NCBI RefSeq assembly: GCF_023715205.1
Contig: NZ_JAMBNR010000017.1
Span: 48,552-112,551, forward strand
Source: Mesobacillus maritimus
GTDB taxonomy: Bacteria > Bacillota > Bacilli > Bacillales > Cytobacillaceae
Reading direction: 5' to 3'
Length of the DNA stretch: 64,000 bases
In this document: positions 44,216 through 54,503 of the stretch, piece by piece
How the letters are laid out: the number at the start of each line of letters is the position of its first letter
How positions within the stretch are numbered: the first letter of the stretch is position 1
Made by a program: the position numbers and the translations under genes
Notes under the pieces: model-generated
Database searches by the model: none
Seen by the model: only the letters and a program-made list of their open reading frames with translations
Told to the model about the DNA's origin: nothing

Positions 44216-44785
44216 ATGGATAAAAAGGGAACGTCTCGCATCCAGAGGGGGCAGGCAATTACATTTCGCCTTCCTTCTGACACCCCTGATCATATCTTAA
44301 GGCAATTTCAAAAGCTAAAAGAGACAGAGAAACGCAATTTTTCTAGTAAAATAGCTGAATTTGCCATTGAAGGGGTCAGCAATACGCTTGCAAAAGAGAA
44401 AGAAACAATCACCATTCCGCTTCCAAAACAGTTGAGCAAAGAACAACGTAATTGGCTTAAGCATTCGCATTCCGAAGCAATGCTCGGGACCATTGTTTAT
44501 CATTTGCTTACCGATCCGGTGCGCGCGTCTGCCATTTTAGCGACATTAAACAGTAATTCGTTAGATATTGATGAAGCCTTATATCTTCAAGAAGAGCCAA
44601 CGATTGACTCCTCCCCTATCCAAGAGGAAACTGAAAGTACAGTGGACACATTTGAAGATGATTTAATGGATTTTGACTGGGAACAGGCGAGTCAAGAAGG
44701 AGCGGCAGCAAAAGAAGAACCTGAACCTGAAGAAGAGAGTTTTGATGATCTAATCGGAGGGTTCTTAGCGAAAATGAATCAATAA
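44216..44785 (+). CDS. parR: ParR-like adaptor, ribbon-helix-helix DNA-binding protein
   Basis: The first 60 residues resemble a ribbon-helix-helix domain: strand AITFRLPSDTP, then helices around ILRQFQKLKETEKRNFSSKI and AEFAIEGVSN. A middle helical domain follows, then a long acidic linker (about 120-175), and a short conserved-looking C-terminal end SFDDLIGGFLAKMNQ. DNA-binding N terminus plus acidic tail with a terminal helix matches ParR proteins, whose C terminus contacts ParM filaments. AAGGTGA lies 6 nt before ATG 44216. Overall similarity to named ParR proteins is low, so the call leans on layout and position. Confidence 0.75.
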   Translation: MDKKGTSRIQRGQAITFRLPSDTPDHILRQFQKLKETEKRNFSSKIAEFAIEGVSNTLAKEKETITIPLPKQLSKEQRNWLKHSHSEAMLGTIVYHLLTDPVRASAILATLNSNSLDIDEALYLQEEPTIDSSPIQEETESTVDTFEDDLMDFDWEQASQEGAAAKEEPEPEEESFDDLIGGFLAKMNQ

Positions 44786-44794
44786 TATCTTGAA

Positions 44795-44820
44795 GGCCAC
44801 CTGTTTGAGGTGGTCTTTTC
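44795..44820 (+). terminator. Terminator after parR
   Basis: GGCCACC and GGTGGTC (one G-T pair) with a 7-nt loop, then TTTTC. Confidence 0.75.
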
Positions 44821-44973
44821 GACTTGGAATAAGCGGAAGTAGGAAGGTTTTACCTCAGCGATTTCTCTAACTCTAAGTATTGAGCGAGTCGGCTTGTTTG
44901 AGCTAAATGGAAATTACTGTTTCAGAACGTTATAATGAGGCATACAAGATTTTAAACAGATTGGACGAATTTG

Positions 44974-46164
44974 ATGGGAAAGAACTTAATCGTAAAACAA
45001 AAGTATGCAAATAAGTTTAACAGTGGTTATCCACTTATCTTTAAGGATGCCATTTTGAATTTAAATGAGGTTAGTGAGGAAGGTACGATTGTACGACTGG
45101 TAAATGAGAAGAAACAATTTCTCGCTAAAGGGTATTACGGAAAGCAAAATAAGGGCTTTGGTTGGGTCTTAACGAGAGACGAACAGGAGCAGTTTGACCG
45201 CAATTTTTTTATAAAGAAATTGAGCAAAGCGATTCAACGAAGGAAGGCTTTGTTTGATGCCCCTGACACGACTGCTTTTCGTGTTTTTAACGGTGAAGGA
45301 GATGGTGTAGGTGGGGTTACCATTGAATACTTTGATGGCTATTATTTAATTCATTGGTACAGTCAGGGCATTTATACATTTAAAGAAGTGATCATCGATT
45401 CTTTAAAAGAGATCGTTGAGTTTAAAGGGATTTATCAGAAAAAACGGTTTGATACGAAAGGCCAATATATTGAAGATGATGATTTTGTTACTGGTGAACG
45501 TGCATCATCTCCGCTAATTGTAAAGGAAAATGGGATGAATTTTGCGGTTTACTTAAATGAAAGTGCCATGGTAGGGGTTTTTCTTGATCAAAGAGACGTG
45601 AGGAAAACGATTCGAGAGCGCTATGCTCAAGGGAAGACGGTGCTTAATACATTTTCCTATACTGGTGCCTTTTCGGTCGCTGCAGCGCTTGGAGGAGCGT
45701 CTAAAACAACGAGTGTAGATTTAGCGAACCGGAGCCTCCCGAAAACACAAGAGCAGTTCGAGATCAATGGGATTGATGTTGAAAAGCAGGATATTCTTGT
45801 TATGGATGTGTTCAAGTATTTTAAATATGCGGTGAAGAAAGAAATCAAGTTTGATTTGGTTATTCTTGATCCCCCGAGCTTTGCGAGGTCCAAAAAATTT
45901 GTATTCAGTGCTGAAAAAGATTATAAAAACCTTTTAAAAGAAGCTATTGCCATCACCGAGGATAATGGGGTCATCGTTGCCTCTACAAATGCAAGTAATT
46001 TTGATATGAACAAGTTCAAAGGTTTTGTAAAAACATCCTTTAAAGAGAGTGGAATCGATTATCAAATTTTAGAGGAGTTTTCTTTGCCAGAGGATTTTAA
46101 TACGACGAATAAGTTTCCAGAGGGAGACTATTTAAAGGTGTTATTTTTGAAAAAACGATCATAG
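44974..46164 (+). CDS. Class I SAM-dependent rRNA methyltransferase, RlmI/YwbD type
   Basis: This 396-residue enzyme has an N-terminal PUA-like domain (to about 75), a linker domain and a C-terminal Rossmann methyltransferase. The SAM loop is LNTFSYTGAFSVAAALGG (about 219-236), and the catalytic motif is DLVILDPPSFARSKK. The layout matches RlmI (m5C1962 of 23S rRNA in E. coli) and B. subtilis YwbD; the exact target base here is inferred. A TTG directly precedes ATG 44974; I use the ATG. The ribosome binding site is weak. Single gene, convergent with gdhA. Confidence 0.9.
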   Translation: MGKNLIVKQKYANKFNSGYPLIFKDAILNLNEVSEEGTIVRLVNEKKQFLAKGYYGKQNKGFGWVLTRDEQEQFDRNFFIKKLSKAIQRRKALFDAPDTTAFRVFNGEGDGVGGVTIEYFDGYYLIHWYSQGIYTFKEVIIDSLKEIVEFKGIYQKKRFDTKGQYIEDDDFVTGERASSPLIVKENGMNFAVYLNESAMVGVFLDQRDVRKTIRERYAQGKTVLNTFSYTGAFSVAAALGGASKTTSVDLANRSLPKTQEQFEINGIDVEKQDILVMDVFKYFKYAVKKEIKFDLVILDPPSFARSKKFVFSAEKDYKNLLKEAIAITEDNGVIVASTNASNFDMNKFKGFVKTSFKESGIDYQILEEFSLPEDFNTTNKFPEGDYLKVLFLKKRS

Positions 46165-46178
46165 ATTTTAACATGAAG

Positions 46179-46208
46179 AAAGGTGGATTCGTAGTGAATC
46201 CACCTTTT
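46179..46208. terminator. Bidirectional terminator between methyltransferase and gdhA
   Basis: AAAGGTGGATTC and GAATCCACCTTT with a 5-nt loop, between convergent genes. Confidence 0.88.
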
Positions 46209-46214
46209 AACTAT

Positions 46215-47666
<1,452 letters not shown>

Positions 47667-47774
47667 CTAAATTTTAAAATTATTTTTAATCTAAATCAAT
47701 CTAAGATTCAGATGAGAGTGATAACAATTTTAGATGAATGCGTTAACATCAAGGGTCCACGCACCCATTTGAAG

Positions 47775-47806
47775 CAAAAAAAGGCCCTAAAAAGGACCTT
47801 TTTCAT
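47775..47806 (-). terminator. Terminator of the DUF1646 gene
   Basis: On the minus strand GAAAAAGGTCC pairs with GGCCTTTTTTT around a TTTTTA loop (one mismatch), 20 bp after the stop codon. The rest of 47601-47825 shows no gene. Confidence 0.75.
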
Positions 47807-47825
47807 GATGGATCAGGACGGAATC

Positions 47826-48839
47826 CTAGAATACAAACAGCCAAAGGAAATATAAAGCCATCGTGTTTAAACCAACAGGTAAGGCAAACTGTGCCCATTC
47901 TTTACTGGTAATGTCTAATTTTCCTGCGGCAATAATATTGGGGATGTTTCCAGGGACAAGCATTCCCCCACTTATTAACAATCCTAAAAGAATCGCTTGA
48001 ATGGTTTCTGTGTTCATCGCAGGACTAATTTCTGCGGCAGCCAGTGTAGCGTTATCCAAAACTGCTGAAAGCATATTGATCCAATATAAAAGTGCTGGAT
48101 GCAAATCTAGAATATAGCGGGTGATAAAAGGTTCAAACCCACTGCCAAGGAAAGTGAGCCCCATGACAAACAAATAAATTTTAAAACCACGAATGAAGAT
48201 GTGTGGATAGGTTTCCGGCTTTTGATCGGTATCCTGTCCTTTTAAATTTTTCCGCGGATTGACAAACAGCATGGTTAAAAAACCAAACATCAAAATGGCA
48301 AATATCACTTCAGGTCCAATTAAATTTAGCAAGTAAAAGAAATTTTCATCTAACTTACTGACCGTAATCGTTGATAATGGCTCGCCAATTGGAGTAAGAG
48401 CTGCTCCAAGTCCAATAGAAAAACAAGCTAAAATGGTAAAACGAACGCGAGATTCACGATTAAGTGGCAACACATTGCTGATGATGACGAGGATAATGGC
48501 TGCAATAATGGCTGTGATAAAGCTGGAGACCAACCCTAAAAAAATCACGGTTAACCCAGCAAATAGCCGAGGAGATAAAGCCCGGCTTAATGCTAAAATT
48601 GACCTCTCCAATTGGGAATGCAACCATTTTGTCAGCAAACCAGCGATGATAACAGCAATCGTAATTTTAATGGGATCGATCAGTGCTTTATACATCAAAC
48701 TAGCATCGAGAATGCCACTAATGAAGGCAGCTGCAAGTCCCATGACAAACAGAAAAACCTCCAAGTTCTGCTCAACCTTTGACACGGTAAAGGGCAAAAA
48801 TAACACCAAAATTAAAATAATCAATAACCCCATATGCAC
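47826..48839 (-). CDS. DUF1646-type membrane transporter, 337 aa
   Basis: Ten or so membrane segments are present. The motifs FSIGLGAALTPIGEPLSTI (about 138-156) and the C-terminal LISGGMLVPGNIPNIIAAG (about 286-304) match the DUF1646 family, distantly related to arsenite/sodium antiporters of the ion transporter superfamily. Two half-repeats are suggested by these re-entrant GxPxGxP-like loops. The substrate is unknown. GTG 48839 has AAAGGA 5 nt upstream; ATG 48833, two codons later, is an alternative. Divergent from the two-component operon. Confidence 0.82.
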   Translation of the reverse strand: MHMGLLIILILVLFLPFTVSKVEQNLEVFLFVMGLAAAFISGILDASLMYKALIDPIKITIAVIIAGLLTKWLHSQLERSILALSRALSPRLFAGLTVIFLGLVSSFITAIIAAIILVIISNVLPLNRESRVRFTILACFSIGLGAALTPIGEPLSTITVSKLDENFFYLLNLIGPEVIFAILMFGFLTMLFVNPRKNLKGQDTDQKPETYPHIFIRGFKIYLFVMGLTFLGSGFEPFITRYILDLHPALLYWINMLSAVLDNATLAAAEISPAMNTETIQAILLGLLISGGMLVPGNIPNIIAAGKLDITSKEWAQFALPVGLNTMALYFLWLFVF

Positions 48840-49038
48840 CCAATTCCTTTACTTTATAATGTATAACCTATTGTATTAAGACTTTGGACAAAGTATCACT
48901 CCTTTGTCCAAAGTTTCCATGAAGCCTCAGAATAGAGAGGATGGTAATCTTAAGAAAGTCTTAAGAAAAAGGAACAGCTTTCGTTAAGAAATCCTGTTTA
49001 TACTAAGGACATGCAAAGAGACGGCGGGGGAATGAAAA

Positions 49039-49731
49039 TTGGAAAAGTATAAAGTGCTTGTAGTGGATGATGATAAGGAAATTCGCGATGCAATCGAGAT
49101 CTATTTAAAAAATGAAGGGATTACCGTCCTGAAAGCAAAAGACGGAATTGAAGCGCTTGAGATTTTAAATGAACAAACCATTCACTTGATGGTTCTCGAT
49201 ATTATGATGCCAAGGATGGATGGCATTTCAACAGCATTTAAAATAAGAGAAGACAAAAATATCCCAATCATTATGCTGAGTGCTAAAAGTGAGGATACCG
49301 ATAAAATCCTTGGGCTTCAGGTTGGTGCCGATGATTACGTAACCAAGCCTTTCAATCCCCTTGAATTGATTGCTCGGGTGAAGTCACAGCTACGAAGATA
49401 CGTGACGCTAGGGACATTTGAAGGAAGCGGAAAGGTCATTAACCTGAATGGGTTAACAATCGACCCAGATGCAAAGGTTGTGACGGTTAATGGGGAAGCA
49501 ATTAAATTAACACCAATTGAGTATCGAATTGTTGAGCTGTTAATGAAGAATGCCGGCCGAGTATTTTCGATTCATGAAATTTATGAAAGGGTTTGGAAAG
49601 AACCAGGTTTCAACGCTGAAAATACGGTAGCCGTTCATATCCGTAAAATCCGTGAAAAAATTGAAATTGATCCAAAAAATCCAAGGTATTTGAAAGTGGT
49701 GTGGGGAATTGGCTATAAAATCGAAAAGTAG
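49039..49731 (+). CDS. OmpR/VanR-type response regulator
   Basis: This 230-residue regulator has a receiver domain with DDD at 11-13, phospho-accepting Asp55 in MVLDIMMPRMDG, and Lys in DYVTKPF, then a winged-helix OmpR domain (VNGEAIKLTPIEYRIVELLM). It starts at TTG 49039 behind CGGGGGAATGA; an ATG seven bases earlier is out of frame. It overlaps the histidine kinase gene by 23 bp, so the two are translated together. Placed with uppP, the system may sense envelope damage, such as antibiotics that bind undecaprenyl phosphates. Confidence 0.93.
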   Translation: MEKYKVLVVDDDKEIRDAIEIYLKNEGITVLKAKDGIEALEILNEQTIHLMVLDIMMPRMDGISTAFKIREDKNIPIIMLSAKSEDTDKILGLQVGADDYVTKPFNPLELIARVKSQLRRYVTLGTFEGSGKVINLNGLTIDPDAKVVTVNGEAIKLTPIEYRIVELLMKNAGRVFSIHEIYERVWKEPGFNAENTVAVHIRKIREKIEIDPKNPRYLKVVWGIGYKIEK

Positions 49732-51931
49732 TTTTGTTAAACTGGCGATTGTGTTTATTTTACTTACGTATGGGCTATGTGGGGTTTTTACCGTTTTGAC
49801 AACAGGTGGAGAATATTTCAAGTCCTTTTATAAAACGGAAGAATTTCGCGGAGAGTATGATTATTTTCTTGATACTCTAACGTTATTTGAATTGAATGAT
49901 CGAACAAAGGCAGACGCAAAAAAGGCCATTACTGTCACAAAGGAAGAGATTGAAGAACATCGTACACGGTACGGAGACTTGGCAAGCCAGATTGCGAGTA
50001 TTGAGAACCAATATAAGTATCAGATTGAAGAGGCGATTGCAGCTGATAATGAAAAGGCAGTCGAGGTTTACAAAGCTGAACGGGATGCGAAGATTGCCGA
50101 TATTACCGAGAATTTTAAAAATGATGACCATGTTCGAGAGAAAATTGTCAAAGAGAAAGAAGAACAAGTTGATGCTTATTTTGAGAACAGAGAACAATAT
50201 CGATCTAGTTTTCTTCAATATCAGGAATCATTTATTTATTATTTGAAAGATACCCAGAGTGGCAAGGTTTTTACCAATTTAGAAGTTGATAAACAGCAAC
50301 CCATTGAAGAGATGGTAAGTGAAAAGGAAATGGCCTTCGTTCAATATTATCCGAGCAGAGAGACTGGCTATTTTACTGGTCAATACATGAATGTGGAATA
50401 CAATGAAATCATGTCTGAATTGACAAAAGAAAGAATGTTGGAGGGTGTGATCGCTGTTCCTAAAGCACAACCTGCTAGCAGTCCGATTAAGAGATGGGCT
50501 GAAGAATTTCAAGAACGGCAACTAAGATTTAATCTTTTTGCTGGGAGCAGTGTGCTTGCCATTATCCTAGGTTGGTTCTTGAGAAAATGGGCAAGGTTCT
50601 CAGAAGATTGGGATGCGAAGTGGGAAAGGTTTTACCGTTATATTCCAATCGATGTAAAAGTTGTATTATTAGGTGGCACAGGAATAATTACGATTCTTTG
50701 TTTCTTTCTACTCAATGACTCATTATTATACTTTGGTTTTCATGATATGGTTGATTCGATTGTAGCTTTATTGATGGCAAGCTTCTTCATGCTAGCCTTG
50801 TTTCTACAAGGGAGAAGTATATGGAAACTGCTCCCGGTTTCTCTTCAGGATACGCAACAAATGGAGAATTTTAAACAAGAATGGAAACGAAGCTGGCTTT
50901 ATCGAATCTATCGAATGTTAAAGGATGCTTTTTTAAACCGAAGCATCGGAACGCAAATGATCTTATTATTGATGGTGGTCTTTTTCTTAGGAGCCTTTAC
51001 TGTACTAGTGGTGGTTGAACCAATCTTTTTGCTAGTCTATGGATTCCTATTTATTGCAGGTGTATTCGCGCTTATCATTTTGCTCAGGTATACAGGTTAT
51101 TTTAATAAAATTGTTCAAAACACTGATGAATTGGCAGCAGGAAGGATGGGACCGGATCTACCTGTTAAAGGGAAATCGGTACTAGCGAAGCTTGCAGGAA
51201 ACATTAATATTTTAAAGCACGGTGTCAAACAATCAAAGAATGAACAAGCAAAAAGTGAGCGGCTCAAAACAGAATTGATTACAAATGTCAGCCACGACCT
51301 CAGGACTCCGCTGACGTCGATTATTACTTATAGTGAACTTCTAAAGACACCAGATTTGGGCGAGGCCGATCGTAAGGCGTATATTGAAATCATTGACCGT
51401 AAATCAAAGCGATTAAAAGTGTTGATTGATGACTTGTTTGAGGCTTCAAAAATGGCGAGCGGAAATGTTGAACTTGTAAAAGAAAGAATTGATCTTGTCC
51501 AATTATTACAGCAGGCGTTAGCTGAGCATAATGAAGCAATTGAAGAGGCTGGATTGCAATTACGTATTGCCACACCGGAAAAAGCAGTCTATGCTTTGGT
51601 AGATGGGCAAAAGCTATGGAGAGTATTTGATAATCTGATTGGCAATATCCTAAAATATTCTTTAGAACATACAAGAGTTTATATCACCTTAAAGTTGGTA
51701 GAAAACCAAGCTGTTCTTACCTTTAAAAACGTGACAAAATATGAACTAAATGAGAATATTGATGAGTTGTACGAGCGATTCAAGCGAGGCGATGAGTCGC
51801 GGAATACAGAGGGTTCTGGTCTTGGACTAGCCATTGCCAAATCGATTATTGACCTTCACCAAGGGCAGATGGACATTTCTGTTGATGGGGATTTATTTAA
51901 AGTGACCATCGCTTTGGAGAATGTTCAGTAG
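49709..51931 (+). CDS. Histidine kinase with long extracellular coiled-coil sensor, 740 aa
   Basis: One N-terminal membrane helix (about 10-30) is followed by a long extracellular part of about 235 residues rich in charged coiled coil (around 65-165). Five or so further membrane segments (272-465) come next, then HAMP-like linker, HisKA with NVSHDLRTPLTSIITYS (histidine near 530), and HATPase with DNLIGNILKYS and GSGLGLAIAKSI. It belongs with the response regulator gene it overlaps. The TTG start at 49709 gives MAIKSKSSF. Kinases with this architecture sit beside UppP in several Bacilli, which suggests an envelope-stress signal. Confidence 0.92.
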   Translation: MAIKSKSSFVKLAIVFILLTYGLCGVFTVLTTGGEYFKSFYKTEEFRGEYDYFLDTLTLFELNDRTKADAKKAITVTKEEIEEHRTRYGDLASQIASIENQYKYQIEEAIAADNEKAVEVYKAERDAKIADITENFKNDDHVREKIVKEKEEQVDAYFENREQYRSSFLQYQESFIYYLKDTQSGKVFTNLEVDKQQPIEEMVSEKEMAFVQYYPSRETGYFTGQYMNVEYNEIMSELTKERMLEGVIAVPKAQPASSPIKRWAEEFQERQLRFNLFAGSSVLAIILGWFLRKWARFSEDWDAKWERFYRYIPIDVKVVLLGGTGIITILCFFLLNDSLLYFGFHDMVDSIVALLMASFFMLALFLQGRSIWKLLPVSLQDTQQMENFKQEWKRSWLYRIYRMLKDAFLNRSIGTQMILLLMVVFFLGAFTVLVVVEPIFLLVYGFLFIAGVFALIILLRYTGYFNKIVQNTDELAAGRMGPDLPVKGKSVLAKLAGNINILKHGVKQSKNEQAKSERLKTELITNVSHDLRTPLTSIITYSELLKTPDLGEADRKAYIEIIDRKSKRLKVLIDDLFEASKMASGNVELVKERIDLVQLLQQALAEHNEAIEEAGLQLRIATPEKAVYALVDGQKLWRVFDNLIGNILKYSLEHTRVYITLKLVENQAVLTFKNVTKYELNENIDELYERFKRGDESRNTEGSGLGLAIAKSIIDLHQGQMDISVDGDLFKVTIALENVQ

Positions 51932-51974
51932 AGTTTGTCCTATTAAAACTAGCATAATGAGGTAGGTACGTTTC

Positions 51975-52802
51975 ATGATTGAGTTTTTGGATATTTTAAA
52001 AGCCATCATTCTTGGGATGGTTGAGGGGCTGACCGAATTCGCTCCTGTATCTTCAACAGGTCATATGATCATTGTGGATGATATGTGGCTGCAGTCGAAT
52101 GAATTTCTTGGGAAATATGCAGCCAATACCTTTAAGGTTGTGATCCAATTAGGATCAATTTTGGCAGTAGTGATTATTTTTAGAAAGCGTTTTGTAGAAA
52201 TGTTAGGGCTAGATGGAAAGAAAACAGAGAGAACTGAGGGGCGCTTAAAGTTAACGACTGTGATCGTCGGACTTATCCCTGCTGGTGTTTTAGGTGTTCT
52301 TTTTGAAGATTTTATTGATGAGCATTTATTCTCCTTGTCAACCGTGTTAATTGGTTTGGTAGTTGGAGCCATTTTCATGATTATTGCCGATGTCTTTCGC
52401 AAGAAGACTCCATCTGTGGAAAGTGTCGACCAAATTAGTTATAAGCAGGCATTTACGGTTGGACTTATTCAATGCTTTTCACTCTGGCCAGGGTTTTCAC
52501 GCTCCGGGGCAACGATTTCCGGCGGTGTGTTGCTGGGCATGAGTCACCGAGCTGCTTCTGATTTTACGTTTATTATGGCCGTTCCGATCATGGCGGGGGC
52601 AAGTCTTTTGTCGCTTGTGAAAAACTGGCAGTACTTTTCGGTTGAGGCCTTGCCGTTCTTTATCGCTGGCTTTATTACAGCATTTGTGTTTGCGATTGTT
52701 TCGATTCGCTTCTTCTTAAAGTTAATTAATAAAATTAAGTTGATCCCTTTTGCCATCTACCGAATTGTCATTGCGGCTTTAATTTTCTTCATATATTTCT
52801 AA
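51975..52802 (+). CDS. uppP: Undecaprenyl-diphosphatase UppP (BacA)
   Basis: This 275-residue membrane enzyme removes a phosphate from undecaprenyl diphosphate to recycle the lipid carrier of cell-wall synthesis. It confers bacitracin tolerance when abundant. The two family motifs are EGLTEFAPVSSTGHM (about 17-31) and WPGFSRSGATISGGVLLGM (about 175-193). It lies 43 bp after the histidine kinase gene with no terminator between, so it may share the transcript and be a target of the two-component system. Confidence 0.96.
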   Translation: MIEFLDILKAIILGMVEGLTEFAPVSSTGHMIIVDDMWLQSNEFLGKYAANTFKVVIQLGSILAVVIIFRKRFVEMLGLDGKKTERTEGRLKLTTVIVGLIPAGVLGVLFEDFIDEHLFSLSTVLIGLVVGAIFMIIADVFRKKTPSVESVDQISYKQAFTVGLIQCFSLWPGFSRSGATISGGVLLGMSHRAASDFTFIMAVPIMAGASLLSLVKNWQYFSVEALPFFIAGFITAFVFAIVSIRFFLKLINKIKLIPFAIYRIVIAALIFFIYF

Positions 52803-52852
52803 GAAAAGCGTAAGGCGCCCTGCTCAGCGGCGTATGACTGGGAGCTGGGAAA
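52802..52852 (+). repeat. Degenerate copy of the GCGTAAGCGGCTTG repeat
   Basis: AGAAAAGCGTAAGGCGCCCT, then GGGAGCTGG, resembles both ends of the unit at 33614-33736 (GGAGCTGG occurs at its end). As there, it starts at the stop codon of the preceding gene. Confidence 0.55.
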
Positions 52853-52891
52853 CACCCTAAGTGTAAAAATTTTATAATTTTTTCAAAATAG

Positions 52892-52920
52892 AGCTGACTC
52901 TTAAACATTAAGAGTCAGCT
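52892..52920. terminator. Bidirectional terminator between uppP and pepT
   Basis: AGCTGACTCTT and AAGAGTCAGCT with a 7-nt loop between convergent genes. Confidence 0.88.
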
Positions 52921-52931
52921 TATTTTATTAT

Positions 52932-54164
52932 TTATGCTTTTTCTTCATATAGCTTTGCAATCTCAAGAATGACGTTCACCGCTTTTTCCATATTATCAAC
53001 GGAAATATATTCGTAGCGGCCATGATAGTTTTCGCCACCGGTAAAGACATTCGGGGTTGGCAGTCCCATATAGCTAAGTTGGGAACCATCTGTACCACCA
53101 CGAATCGGTTTAACAATCGGCTTGATGCCTAGGTTTTCCATCGCTTGGTAAGCAAGATCGACAATGTGTTTCACTGGTTCGATTTTATCTCTCATGTTGT
53201 AATACTGGTCGTTCATTTCAAGGGTAATCTTGTCTTGTCCGTACTTCTTCTGAAGGTCGTCAACAATGGAAGCCATCGTTGCTTTGCGGTCCTCAAATTT
53301 CTCACGGTCATGGTCACGGATAATATACGCTAATTTTGTTTCCTCAACGTCTCCACTAATCGAAATGAGATGATAGAAGCCTTCGTAACCTTCTGTATGC
53401 TCAGGTGCATCCTTAGCAGGGAGCTGTTCGTTTAATTCCATAGCAATTTTAGCTGAGTTGACCATTTTCCCTTTTGCGGTTCCAGGGTGGACATTCTTCC
53501 CTTTAATGGTGATTTTCGCTGCAGCTGCGTTAAAGCTTTCATATTCGAGCTCACCAAGTGGTCCACCATCCATTGTATAAGCATATGTAGCATCAAAGGC
53601 TTTGACATCAAAACGGTGTGGACCGCGACCGATTTCTTCATCAGGAGTAAAAGCTACGCGAATCTTTCCATGTTTGATTTCAGGGTGCTGAATCAGATAG
53701 TTCATTGCCGTCATAATTTCAGCAACTCCCGCCTTATTATCCGCACCAAGGAGGGTTGTTCCATCCGTTGTGATCAAGGTATGGCCTTTGTATTGCGGTA
53801 ATTCAGGAAATTCCTTCGTTGATAGGATGATTTGTTGGTCTTCGTTTAAAACGATATCGTTGCCATCGTAGTTTTCAACAATTTGTGGATTGACGTTTTT
53901 ACCTGTAAAGTCAGTCGCCGTATCCACGTGGGCTAAAAAGCCAATTGTTGGTACATCTTTGGTTGTGTTTACTGGCAATGTCGCCATTACATAACCATTT
54001 TCGTCAATGGTCACATCTTCCATGCCAATGGATTTCAATTCTTCAACTAATTGGTTTGCTAAAACCAACTGCCCAGGTGTCGATGGACAGGTTTCACTGG
54101 TCTCATCGGATTGAGTGTCTACTTTTACATAGGAAATAAATCTTTCCACCATTTCTTCTCTCAT
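52932..54164 (-). CDS. pepT: Peptidase T (tripeptide aminopeptidase)
   Basis: This 410-residue M20-family dizinc aminopeptidase removes the N-terminal residue from tripeptides. Metal ligands and catalytic residues appear in [16 protein letters not shown] [12 protein letters not shown] (about 80), [19 protein letters not shown] (about 132-150), and [11 protein letters not shown] choose ATG 54164, with AGGAG 11 nt upstream. The frame extends 35 codons further without a better site. With the Opp and POT importers it completes a peptide-use pathway. Single gene. Confidence 0.95.
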   Translation of the reverse strand: MREEMVERFISYVKVDTQSDETSETCPSTPGQLVLANQLVEELKSIGMEDVTIDENGYVMATLPVNTTKDVPTIGFLAHVDTATDFTGKNVNPQIVENYDGNDIVLNEDQQIILSTKEFPELPQYKGHTLITTDGTTLLGADNKAGVAEIMTAMNYLIQHPEIKHGKIRVAFTPDEEIGRGPHRFDVKAFDATYAYTMDGGPLGELEYESFNAAAAKITIKGKNVHPGTAKGKMVNSAKIAMELNEQLPAKDAPEHTEGYEGFYHLISISGDVEETKLAYIIRDHDREKFEDRKATMASIVDDLQKKYGQDKITLEMNDQYYNMRDKIEPVKHIVDLAYQAMENLGIKPIVKPIRGGTDGSQLSYMGLPTPNVFTGGENYHGRYEYISVDNMEKAVNVILEIAKLYEEKA

Positions 54165-54503
54165 GCTTTTTCCAACTCCTATGATTTGATAAAAATAGTT
54201 TACCACAACTAGGGAATATGTATCAGTTTGTAAAAATGGAGATGAATTTTGTCGAGTATTTTTTTTCAAAAAATAAATTTGTTGATTTTTGGGTACATAC
54301 GACTAGAAAAACAAGGAATTTTTTGAAAGTTATTGCAATAATAGCTGTAACACATGACTTTCAGCTTAGTTTTATATGGAAAATCTCTAGATATTTTGTA
54401 GAAAGACGCCAGGGAAATATAGTCATAACGTCCCTGTTTTCTGAATATTTTATATGTTACGATTTATCCACTAAATATTTCGAGGTTCGAAAGGAGAACA
54501 CCA
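54165..54503. other. Gap between pepT and the InhA-like protease gene
   Basis: It holds the divergent promoters and one possible CodY box (listed). No gene is visible. Confidence 0.5.
54317..54331 (+). promoter_or_regulatory. Possible CodY box before the secreted protease gene
   Basis: AATTTTTTGAAAGTT has two mismatches to the 15-bp CodY consensus AATTTTCWGAAAATT. CodY often represses exoprotease genes in rich medium. It is about 170 bp before the start codon. Confidence 0.4.
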
